DNA of 64,000 nt from NCBI RefSeq assembly GCF_002741075.1, contig NZ_CP016634.1:1070501-1134500 (forward strand). Direction: 5' to 3'. Position 1 is the first letter of the stretch; the number at the start of each line of letters is the position of its first letter. The DNA is from Pseudomonas putida (lineage in GTDB: Bacteria; Pseudomonadota; Gammaproteobacteria; Pseudomonadales; Pseudomonadaceae). The position numbers and the translations under genes were made by a program. Positions 16,989 to 24,069 of this stretch are shown one piece after another. A model generated the notes under the pieces. That model was not told where the DNA came from. It worked only from the letters and a program-made list of their open reading frames with translations, and made no database searches.

Positions 16989-17885
16989 TCAACTGTGGAT
17001 GGCCAGAATGCTGGACTGTACTTTGTACAGGGCCTGCTCGGTGGTGCTGCCGACAACCTTGGTGAGCCCTTCATGGTAGAGCGTCCCCATCACCATCACA
17101 TCGAAGCCGTGCTGATTGGCGTATTCACTGACCACCTTGCTGGCGGGTCCACGCAACAGATGCAAGTGATCTTGTCGGATGCCGTAGTCGGCCCCCAGCT
17201 TTGCCATGCGCTCGCGTGCGCGGCCGGTCATTTCCTCGACCAGCGCCTCGGTCCAGGCCACCGGGGCGGCTGCATAGGCAACGAAACTGGGGCTGGGCTC
17301 GTATGCCTGAAGCATGTGCAGTTGCGCTTTACAGCGCTGGGCCAGGGCATGGGCCGCTTGCAGGATGCGATCGTTGAGCTTCTGAATCGTCGGGTCGTTC
17401 TCGGCCAGTTCCACAGCGGCAATGATGCGTTGCGGCAGTGTGGGCTCGGCATGGGCTACCAGGTGCAGAGGGATCGGGCAACGGCGCAGCAATTGCCAGT
17501 CCAGTGGCGTGAGCAAGGCGCGGCTCAAGGCGGTTTCATGCTTGATGTCCTTGATCACCATCTCCACCCGATGCAGTTGGGCCAGGCGGATCAAGTCCTT
17601 GAGCGGATCATCCTCGTCCACTGCTTCGGCGTAGGCGGTGATGCCAAGTGCAGCCAACGCCGTGACTTGTTCGGCCAGCCAGGCCTTGCGATGTTCGGCG
17701 TCTTGCTTTCGGGCACTGCTGCGCAGCACCTGGTCTAGCGTCGTCAAGCGGTTTGGCAGTTGGCTCAACACCACAAGGTGCAGGGTAGCCCCCATGCCAC
17801 TGGCCAGGGCTTGCGCGCGGGCCATGGCGGGCGAGGGGTGCAGACCGGGATGGCAGATCAACAGGAGTCGTGAATAGGTAGTCAT
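16989..17885 (-). CDS. Tandem universal stress protein (UspE-like)
   Basis: A 298-residue protein with two Usp domains (about 1-145 and 150-298). The first starts SRLLLICHPG; the second starts QRIIAAVEL and ends VMGTLYHEGLTKVVGSTTEQALYKVQSSILAI, close to the Usp nucleotide-loop pattern. The start at 17885 has GAGGAGG 5-6 bases upstream. It is divergent from a second tandem Usp gene, with one perfect FNR box between them. Universal stress proteins of this size in Pseudomonas are known to be ANR-controlled and to support survival without oxygen. Confidence 0.92.
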   Translation of the reverse strand: MTTYSRLLLICHPGLHPSPAMARAQALASGMGATLHLVVLSQLPNRLTTLDQVLRSSARKQDAEHRKAWLAEQVTALAALGITAYAEAVDEDDPLKDLIRLAQLHRVEMVIKDIKHETALSRALLTPLDWQLLRRCPIPLHLVAHAEPTLPQRIIAAVELAENDPTIQKLNDRILQAAHALAQRCKAQLHMLQAYEPSPSFVAYAAAPVAWTEALVEEMTGRARERMAKLGADYGIRQDHLHLLRGPASKVVSEYANQHGFDVMVMGTLYHEGLTKVVGSTTEQALYKVQSSILAIHS

Positions 17886-17964
17886 GATGGCCTCCTCGGC
17901 GATGGCTGCCTTGAGCAAGGCGCATCGGTACAGGCCAAGGGTGACCTATCGGGCCTTTCAAGCC

Positions 17965-17978
17965 TTGATTTTTATCAA
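17965..17978 (+). promoter_or_regulatory. FNR/ANR box between divergent Usp genes
   Basis: TTGATTTTTATCAA is a perfect box. For the plus-strand gene GATAAT (18001-18006) lies 32 bases from the centre, so transcription should begin near 18013, 36 bases before the ATG. It probably serves both genes. Confidence 0.8.
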
Positions 17979-18048
17979 GATTGGCCAAGCCCACAGTTCC
18001 GATAATGACGGGGCTGCGAGTGTCTACCCTCGCCTCGGGAGGTGACTG

Positions 18049-18942
18049 ATGAGCCCGTACCGTCGGATTCTCGTGATCATGACCAAAACCGAGCCGCGTC
18101 CGGCCGCCTTGCGCCGGGCCCTGGCGCTGGCGGACGCGTCGGGTGCTGCGTTGCATGTTCTCGCTGTCCATGAACCCGCTGAGCTGCAATTGCACCATGC
18201 GCTGCAGGAACCCGCTGTCTCGACCGCAGCGTTCGCACATTTCAGCGCCGAGCTCAAAGCATTGCTGGACGAGCAGGGCGCCCACCAGACTCGCCCATCG
18301 TTCGAGGCCGTTCAGACCCTCGACGCGCGTGATTTCATCCCCGCCTATATCGCGAAGTTCGCACCTGATCTGGTGATCAAGGATTGTCCTGTCAGCTCGA
18401 TGGTCGACCAGATCGCACAGACCTCCCTCGACTACGCGCTATTGCATGCTGGCCAAGGGGCGTTCCAGTTCGTGCCGGCCAATGCCCCTGCCATGCCGGC
18501 TCAGGTGTTGATCGCGGTGGATGTAGCCAGTCCGCAGCCCGCTCAGCAGGCGCTCAACCACCAGTTGGTTGAGGCCGGTCAGCAGCTGGCGCGTCTGTGC
18601 AAGGGACAGGCTCACTTGTTGTCGGCCTATGACCTGCCCATGGCCATGCTGGCCAATGCGGCGCTTGCCGAACCATGGGCGCAGGAGGTGCGCGAGTCAC
18701 TGCGGGTTCCGTTCGATGCCCTGGCCGATGCGCACGGCATTGCCTATTCGCATCGGTACTTCGTCGAGGGGGCACCGCTGCGCACCATCAAGGCACACAT
18801 CAGCTCGCTGATGATCGATGTGGTCGTGGTGGGGGTGGTGCAGCCCAAACGCTGGGCCAAGCTGATTGGGGACACCACCGACAGACTCCTTGGCAATGCC
18901 CCCTGCAGCATTCTGGCGATCAGGCCGAAACCTGCCGGCTGA
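18049..18942 (+). CDS. Tandem universal stress protein
   Basis: A 297-residue protein with two Usp domains (YRRILVIMTKTEP at the N terminus; AQVLIAVDVASPQPAQQ at about residue 150). The second domain ends VVVGVVQPKRWAKLIGDTTDRLLGNAPCSILAI, the usual G-x2-9-G(S/T) loop region in degenerate form. GGGAGGTGA precedes the ATG. It is a diverged partner of the minus-strand Usp gene and shares its FNR box. Its 3' end overlaps the convergent phosphoribosyltransferase by 23 bases. Confidence 0.92.
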   Translation: MSPYRRILVIMTKTEPRPAALRRALALADASGAALHVLAVHEPAELQLHHALQEPAVSTAAFAHFSAELKALLDEQGAHQTRPSFEAVQTLDARDFIPAYIAKFAPDLVIKDCPVSSMVDQIAQTSLDYALLHAGQGAFQFVPANAPAMPAQVLIAVDVASPQPAQQALNHQLVEAGQQLARLCKGQAHLLSAYDLPMAMLANAALAEPWAQEVRESLRVPFDALADAHGIAYSHRYFVEGAPLRTIKAHISSLMIDVVVVGVVQPKRWAKLIGDTTDRLLGNAPCSILAIRPKPAG

Positions 18943-19516
18943 CCGTGGCGGTGCTGTGCGCTTGGCCATGGCGCACCACTTCAATACAAAAGTCGGCTTC
19001 ATAGGGCGGAACGTGGCACTCGATGATGTCTTGCGCGGCCACCTGCAAATGGACGCCGACAATGTCTGCATGGACTGGTTGGCGGCAGACGTGCCGGTCG
19101 ACGAGTACGGCGCTCAGTACGCGGCGCGCACCCAACTGAGCCAGGTAGGCACAGGTGCGCAGCAACGAATGCCCTTCATAGAGCACGTCGTCGACCACCA
19201 GCAAGGTGGTCTCGGCCAGGTTCAAGGTGTCGAGCGAGGGGTTTTCGATGAGCTGCGTATGGGCATGCAGAAGGGTGAGGTCGTCCGCGTAGCGCTTGAC
19301 CTTGATAGGGTAAAGCGGCAAGGGAGGCTGCCCGGTCAGTTGCTGGATATGCTCTTGTAGACGACGAGCCAGCGGTTCACCACGGCGCTGTATGCCGATC
19401 AGGGCAGCTTGGGACGGCGGCAGGCATGCCGTGGCCTGGCGTGCCATCGCCCGCAGCACGCCCTCGAGGTCGTCTGCATCGTACAGGCGTGTTCTTGAAG
19501 GGGCGGGAGAGTTCAT
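18920..19516 (-). CDS. PyrR-like phosphoribosyltransferase
   Basis: A 198-residue PRTase with the PRPP loop LLVVDDVLYEGHSLLRTCAYL near residue 105 and an N-terminal AALIGIQRRGEPLARRLQEHI, both close to PyrR (uracil phosphoribosyltransferase/attenuation protein). No pyrBC genes are adjacent, so it is not in the usual pyr operon. The start at 19516 follows CGGAG. The upstream FNR-like box and its place beside Usp and PRPP synthetase genes suggest a base-salvage role when oxygen is low. Whether it binds RNA is unknown. Confidence 0.85.
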   Translation of the reverse strand: MNSPAPSRTRLYDADDLEGVLRAMARQATACLPPSQAALIGIQRRGEPLARRLQEHIQQLTGQPPLPLYPIKVKRYADDLTLLHAHTQLIENPSLDTLNLAETTLLVVDDVLYEGHSLLRTCAYLAQLGARRVLSAVLVDRHVCRQPVHADIVGVHLQVAAQDIIECHVPPYEADFCIEVVRHGQAHSTATVSRQVSA

Positions 19517-19578
19517 CGGGCGTACTCCGAAGCAAAGGGACGTCACGCCTTACCTTAGTCGGCGAAGTCCAGGCTGTT

Positions 19579-19592
19579 TTGACAAAGGTTAA
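19579..19592 (-). promoter_or_regulatory. FNR/ANR-like box upstream of PyrR-like gene
   Basis: TTGACAAAGGTTAA differs at one base of the right arm. On the minus strand TAAGGT (19552-19557) is 31 bases from the centre, which supports a class II promoter for the PRTase gene. Confidence 0.55.
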
Positions 19593-19640
19593 GTCTTGGG
19601 CAGTTCGTCAAACCGGTAGATTGCAGCTGCCAGCGCCCCG

Positions 19641-19790
19641 GTGTTCACGGAACAGAACGCTGAGGCCCATTTCATCGGGTTCTCGGAGCGTGCCGGTGTG
19701 GCGTTGGGCTTGGTGGTTGCGGCGTGCCTGCGTGAAACGGCGCTGGCGCGTTGCGAGCTGAGCGAGCCCGCGCCCACGGAATGGCCTTGA
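19641..19790 (+). other. Possible 49-residue ORF or gene remnant at the island edge
   Basis: A frame starting with GTG reads VFTEQNAEAHFIGFSERAG and then a hydrophobic run (VALGLVVAACLRE), ending EWP. Composition is protein-like, but no ribosome site is clear and I do not recognise it. It occupies the roughly 250-base space between the stress island and arsJ and may be a remnant. Confidence 0.2.
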
Positions 19791-19840
19791 TCCCGAGACG
19801 CCAGCCTGAAATCGAGCCCGTCACTGCCCCGCACTACCTG

Positions 19841-21073
19841 CTAGTGCAGGGCAGTGACCCCTTGGGCGTGCCGTGGCAACGCGATTGAAATCAAGGCCGC
19901 CAGCAGCACGCAAGCCGAGGAGATCCACAGGCAAGCCACAAGGCCATACGCCTGGAACACCCACCCCGAAAGCAGGGTGCCGACCAGCCGCCCCAGGGCG
20001 TTGGACATGTAGTAGAAGCCCACATCCAACGATACGCCGTCCTCCTTGGCATAGCTGACGATCAGGTAGCTGTGCAGCGATGAATTCACCGCGAACAGCA
20101 CACCGAACAGCATCAAACCGCCGAGTAGCACGGCCTGGGCCGGCACTCCGGCAGTCAGGCCCAAGGCAATCAGTGCGGGCAGCCCGGCCAAGGCAATGGC
20201 CCACGTGAAAGCCGCTCGGCCGTCCGGCACATGGCCATGCTTCTTGCCGGTAATGTAGGGGGCAAACGACTGGACGATGCCGTAGCCGATGATCCAGACG
20301 GCCAGGAAACCGCCGACCTTCCAGAAATCCCAGCCAAAGGCGGTGCTCAGGTACACCGGTAACGCCACGACGAACCACACATCGCGGGCGCTGAAGAGAA
20401 ACAAGCGTGCCGCCGAGAGGATGTTGATCGCCCGGCTTTTGGACAGCATGTCGCGGAACTTCGGCTTGGCCTTGGCTTTGCCAAGGTCCTTCTTCAGCAG
20501 GACCAGGCTGGCGATCCAGATCAAGGCGAGGACCGCCGCCATGGCCAGCACCGCCAGGGTGAAACCGAGCAGTGCGAGCAGTGCGCCGCCCAGGAAGAAA
20601 CCCACGCCCTTGAGCGCATTCTTCGAGCCTGTGAGGACGGCCACCCACTTGTAGAGCGTGCCTTGCTGGCTGTCCGGCACCAGAAGCTTGAGGGTGCTTT
20701 TGGCACTCATCTTGTTCAGGTCCTTGGCGATGCCGGACAGCGCCTGGGCGGTCATCACCCATGGCACCGTCAGCCAGGCAGCCGGCACCGTGAGCATCAG
20801 CAAGGCCAGCACCTGTAGGCCCAGGCCGATGTTCATGGTGCGATTGAGCCCCAGGCGGGCGCCGAGGTAGCCACCCACCAGGTTGGTGATCACGCCGAAC
20901 ACTTCGTAGAACAGGAACAGCGCCGCGATCTGCAGCGGCGTGTAGCCCAGGGTATGGAAATGCAAGACCACCAACATGCGCAGGGCGCCGTCGGTGAGGG
21001 TGAAGGCCCAGTAGTTGCCGGTCACCAGCAGGTACTGACGCACTTCCAGAGACAGGGCTGACAGCGCCTTCAT
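19841..21073 (-). CDS. arsJ: Organoarsenical efflux MFS transporter ArsJ
   Basis: A 410-residue major facilitator with about 12 TM segments. The N-terminal YLLVTGNYWAFTLTDGALRMLVVLHFH and the segment SGIAKDLNKMSAKSTLK are characteristic of ArsJ. It exports 1-arseno-3-phosphoglycerate, the unstable product made by the linked glyceraldehyde-3-phosphate dehydrogenase, so the pair confers arsenate resistance. It lies 9 bases downstream of the gapdh gene on the same strand. ArsR control is likely through read-through from the promoter at 22.65 kb. Confidence 0.95.
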   Translation of the reverse strand: MKALSALSLEVRQYLLVTGNYWAFTLTDGALRMLVVLHFHTLGYTPLQIAALFLFYEVFGVITNLVGGYLGARLGLNRTMNIGLGLQVLALLMLTVPAAWLTVPWVMTAQALSGIAKDLNKMSAKSTLKLLVPDSQQGTLYKWVAVLTGSKNALKGVGFFLGGALLALLGFTLAVLAMAAVLALIWIASLVLLKKDLGKAKAKPKFRDMLSKSRAINILSAARLFLFSARDVWFVVALPVYLSTAFGWDFWKVGGFLAVWIIGYGIVQSFAPYITGKKHGHVPDGRAAFTWAIALAGLPALIALGLTAGVPAQAVLLGGLMLFGVLFAVNSSLHSYLIVSYAKEDGVSLDVGFYYMSNALGRLVGTLLSGWVFQAYGLVACLWISSACVLLAALISIALPRHAQGVTALH

Positions 21074-21082
21074 GATCGTTGC

Positions 21083-22087
21083 TTACTCCGCCGCGCCGAC
21101 CAGCCGTGCCAGTTCCGCTGCGCGGTTGGCGTAGCCCCACTCGTTGTCGTACCAGGCGTAGAGTTTCACCTGGGTACCGTTGACCACCAGGGTGGACAGC
21201 GCATCGATGATCGAGGAGCGCGGATCGGTGCGGTAGTCGATGGACACCAGCGGACGCTCTTCGTAGCCCAGGATGTCCTTCAATGGGCCCTCGGCAGCGG
21301 CTTTGAGCAGTGCGTTGACCTCTTGGGCCGTGGTCGCACGTTCCACCTCGAACACGCAGTCGGTCAGCGAGGCATTGGCCAGCGGTACGCGCACGGCGTG
21401 ACCGTTCAGCTTACCGCGCAGTTCGGGGAAGATCTCGGCGATCGCTGTGGCCGAACCGGTGGTGGTCGGGATCAGGCTCATGCCCGAGGCACGGGCGCGG
21501 CGCAGGTCCTTGTGCGGCGTGTCGAGAATGCTCTGGGTGTTGGTCAGGTCATGGATGGTGGTGATCGAGCCATGGCGGATGCCCAGGTGCTGGTGAATCA
21601 CCTTGACCACTGGTGCCAGGCAGTTGGTGGTGCAGGAGGCGGCGGTGACGATGCGGTGCAAGGCCGGGTCGAACAGGTGCTGGTTGACGCCCATCACCAC
21701 GTTCAGTGCGCCTTTTTCCTTGACCGGGGCACAGACCACCACGCGTTTGACGCCCTGGTCCAGGTAGGCCTGAAGCACGGCCACCGACTTCATCTTGCCG
21801 CTGGCTTCGATGACCAGGTCGCAGCCCGACCAATCGGTGTCGGCAATCGCCTTGTTGGCGGTGACCTTGATGCGCTTGCCCTCGATCACCACCGCGTCGC
21901 CTTCGGCACTGGCTTCGTGGTGCCAGCGCCCGTGGACCGAGTCGAAGTTGATCAGATGTGCGTGGGTTGCGGCATCACCGGCCGGGTCATTGATCTGGAC
22001 GAACTCGAATTCTGGCCACGCCCAGGACGCGCGCAGCGCCAGGCGACCGATACGTCCAAAACCATTGATGCCTACTTTGATTGTCAT
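21083..22087 (-). CDS. gapdh: ArsJ-associated glyceraldehyde-3-phosphate dehydrogenase
   Basis: A 334-residue GAPDH: NAD site [18 protein letters not shown] at the N terminus, catalytic [12 protein letters not shown] with the active Cys, and the C-terminal [11 protein letters not shown]. In arsJ loci it uses arsenate in place of phosphate to give 1-arseno-3-phosphoglycerate. The start at 22087 (MTIKVG) matches the family; the ribosome site is weak. Co-directional with arsJ (9-base gap) and arsR. A relic of arsH lies between it and arsR. Confidence 0.93.
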   Translation of the reverse strand: MTIKVGINGFGRIGRLALRASWAWPEFEFVQINDPAGDAATHAHLINFDSVHGRWHHEASAEGDAVVIEGKRIKVTANKAIADTDWSGCDLVIEASGKMKSVAVLQAYLDQGVKRVVVCAPVKEKGALNVVMGVNQHLFDPALHRIVTAASCTTNCLAPVVKVIHQHLGIRHGSITTIHDLTNTQSILDTPHKDLRRARASGMSLIPTTTGSATAIAEIFPELRGKLNGHAVRVPLANASLTDCVFEVERATTAQEVNALLKAAAEGPLKDILGYEERPLVSIDYRTDPRSSIIDALSTLVVNGTQVKLYAWYDNEWGYANRAAELARLVGAAE

Positions 22088-22149
22088 GTGCTTGTGCTCG
22101 TAGTGCGGTAAGCCCACCTCCAAGGGAAGTGGGGGAGGTCATGAGGGGC

Positions 22150-22251
22150 TCAGATAGAACGTTGATTGACGCGCCTGGACAGTTCCTCTGCCGACGCCTT
22201 GCGCTCGGAATAGCGCTCGACCAGGTAATCGGCGCGGTCGCGCAGCAGCAG
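22150..22251 (-). pseudogene. arsH: arsH 3' remnant
   Basis: Just downstream of arsR on the same strand, a frame ending at TGA 22150-22152 reads RDRADYLVERYSERKASAEE, then LSRRVNQRSI. This corresponds to my recollection of the C-terminal tail of ArsH flavoproteins. Nothing of the upstream part of arsH remains: the arsR stop is only a few bases away. It looks as if a deletion removed the middle of an arsR-arsB-arsC-arsH operon and left the last 30 codons. Confidence 0.6.
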
Positions 22252-22255
22252 TCCA

Positions 22256-22612
22256 TCAGCAGCAGGAGGCAGCGCGCTGGGGGCGCTCGCCCATGGCATC
22301 CAGGCGTCGGGTGCTGGTGCTCAGCCATTCGCGGTTGGCCTCCAGCGTGGTTGCCAGCACTTCACGGACCCAGGTAGGCAATGCGGGATGCAACCGGTAG
22401 TAGACCCACTGGCCCTGACGGCGGTCTTCCAGCAGGCCACAGGTGCGAAGTTGCGCCAGGTGGCGTGACACCTTGGGTTGGCTTTCTTCCAAGGCACAGA
22501 TCAATTCGCACACGCAGAGTTCTTCCTCGCGCGCGATCAGCAGCATCATGCGCACACGGTTCTCGTCGGCGAGGCACTTGAAAACCTGGGTGGGCGACAA
22601 GGGGTCAATCAT
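22256..22612 (-). CDS. arsR: ArsR-family arsenite-responsive repressor
   Basis: A 118-residue winged-helix repressor. The metalloid site is ELCVCEL with C33 and C35, followed by the helix-turn-helix SQPKVSRHLAQLRTCGLLEDRRQGQWVYYRL. The C terminus ends in CC, a possible extra thiol pair. The start at 22612 has GAGAG 6 bases upstream; another ATG at 22624 lacks a site. It should repress its own operon (with gapdh and arsJ) through the AT-rich repeat region directly upstream. Confidence 0.93.
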   Translation of the reverse strand: MIDPLSPTQVFKCLADENRVRMMLLIAREEELCVCELICALEESQPKVSRHLAQLRTCGLLEDRRQGQWVYYRLHPALPTWVREVLATTLEANREWLSTSTRRLDAMGERPQRAASCC

Positions 22613-22648
22613 GGCGGCTCTCATGGGCTGATGAGCACAAGTCTCGGT

Positions 22649-22694
22649 GGATATATGATTTTTTGAATATACGCTTTATCGAATATATCTCAAG
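22649..22694 (-). promoter_or_regulatory. arsR promoter/operator region
   Basis: An AT-rich stretch in a GC-rich context. On the minus strand TTGAGA (-35) and TATATT (-10) are separated by 16 bases. It contains two GAATATA copies and an ATATATGATT run that could form the ArsR operator. Inferred from spacing and composition. Confidence 0.5.
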
Positions 22695-22715
22695 CCCCCG
22701 CTGATGGAGGGCCAC

Positions 22716-24053
22716 TCAGCGCATGTGCAGGATGATCGGGCTGCTGCTGGCCGGGTCGGTGTGCCCGCGTAGCTTGCCGACCGCCTGAGCCTGCACCGCG
22801 CCACCGTGGTTGCCCCAGGCGCTACGCATGAACGTCAGGACATCGGCGATCTGCTGGTCCGACAATTGCTCGCGGAACGCCGGCATCCGGTAGGCGTCCG
22901 GTTGGCCTTGGGCGACGACCCGTTGCGAGCCGTTGAGGGTGATGTTGATGGCCGAGGCGTCTTCCTTGGCCAGCGCCGAGGTGGCCCCGGCCAGGGGCGG
23001 CATCCATTCGGCCTGGCCCTTGCCATCGAGGCCATGGCAGGAGGCGCAGCGGGTGAGGTAGGTCTGGGCGCCTGGGGAATCCAGGTGCGCCGCGGGCAAG
23101 GCCTGGTATTGCCAGGGCGCGCCGTCGCGTTGACGGTCGCCCGGCAAAGACTTCAGATAGCGCGCGATCGCCGTCAGGTCCTCATCGCTCATGAATTGGG
23201 TGGAGTTGTTGAAGGCTTCGGTCATCGAGCCGAACACCACGGCATGCGGGTTTCGCCCGGTCTTGAGGAACCGCACGATGTCCGCCTCGCTCCAGCGCCC
23301 AAGGCCGGTGTTGTGGTCACCGCGCAGGCTCGGGGCATACCAGCCATCGAGCAGGGCACCGGCCAGGAACGGCGCGCCGCGCTCATCCAGAGCCTTCTCG
23401 TTGAAGGCCAGGCCCCGAGGGGTATGGCAACTGCCGCAATGGCCTGGGCCTTGGACGATATAGGCGCCACGGTTCCACAGTGCATCCTGCGCGGGTTTGG
23501 CCGCATAGGGGGTGGTGGGCGAGAACAGGCCGTTCCACAGGGCGATGGGCCAGCGCAGGTTCAGCGGCCAGGGAATATCGCTCTGGATGTTGGCCTGGTT
23601 GACCGGCTGTACGCCGTGCATGAAGAAGGCATACAGCGCCTTGACGTCGTCGTCGCTGAGCTTGGCGTAGGAAGGGTAGGGCATGGCCGGGTACAACCGT
23701 CGGCCTCCCGGGGCGACGCCCTGGCGCACGGCGCGGTCGAAGTCGGCCAGGCTGTAGGAACCGATGCCGGTCTGTCGGTCCGGGGTGATGTTGGTGGCGT
23801 GGATCGAGCCCAGCGGCGTGGCCATTTCCAGGCCGCCGGCGAACGGCTTGCCCGTCGGCAGGCTGTGGCACGCGACGCAGTCGCTCAGGCGCGCGACGTA
23901 CTCGCCACGACTGACCAGCGCTGCGTCGGGCGGCGCCTCGCCGGCCAGGGGCGAGCCGGGCTCACGGGTGACGTACCAGGCCAACAGGCCTGCCGTGACC
24001 AGACACGGCAGGGCCAGCCAGCGGGCGGCGGTTGCGAGTCGGCGATTGTGCAT
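22716..24053 (-). CDS. Three-haem cytochrome c subunit of a periplasmic molybdo-dehydrogenase
   Basis: A 445-residue protein with an N-terminal membrane/signal segment (about residues 13-27) and three haem c sites: CVACH, CGSCH and CASCH. Its layout matches the AdhB-like cytochrome partner of IorAB/aldehyde and nicotinate dehydrogenases. It would pass electrons from the molybdenum enzyme to the respiratory chain in the periplasm. It lies 16 bases after the large-subunit gene in the order 2Fe-2S subunit, Mo subunit, cytochrome. Confidence 0.92.
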   Translation of the reverse strand: MHNRRLATAARWLALPCLVTAGLLAWYVTREPGSPLAGEAPPDAALVSRGEYVARLSDCVACHSLPTGKPFAGGLEMATPLGSIHATNITPDRQTGIGSYSLADFDRAVRQGVAPGGRRLYPAMPYPSYAKLSDDDVKALYAFFMHGVQPVNQANIQSDIPWPLNLRWPIALWNGLFSPTTPYAAKPAQDALWNRGAYIVQGPGHCGSCHTPRGLAFNEKALDERGAPFLAGALLDGWYAPSLRGDHNTGLGRWSEADIVRFLKTGRNPHAVVFGSMTEAFNNSTQFMSDEDLTAIARYLKSLPGDRQRDGAPWQYQALPAAHLDSPGAQTYLTRCASCHGLDGKGQAEWMPPLAGATSALAKEDASAINITLNGSQRVVAQGQPDAYRMPAFREQLSDQQIADVLTFMRSAWGNHGGAVQAQAVGKLRGHTDPASSSPIILHMR

Positions 24054-24069
24054 GGGTGGCCCCTGCGAG

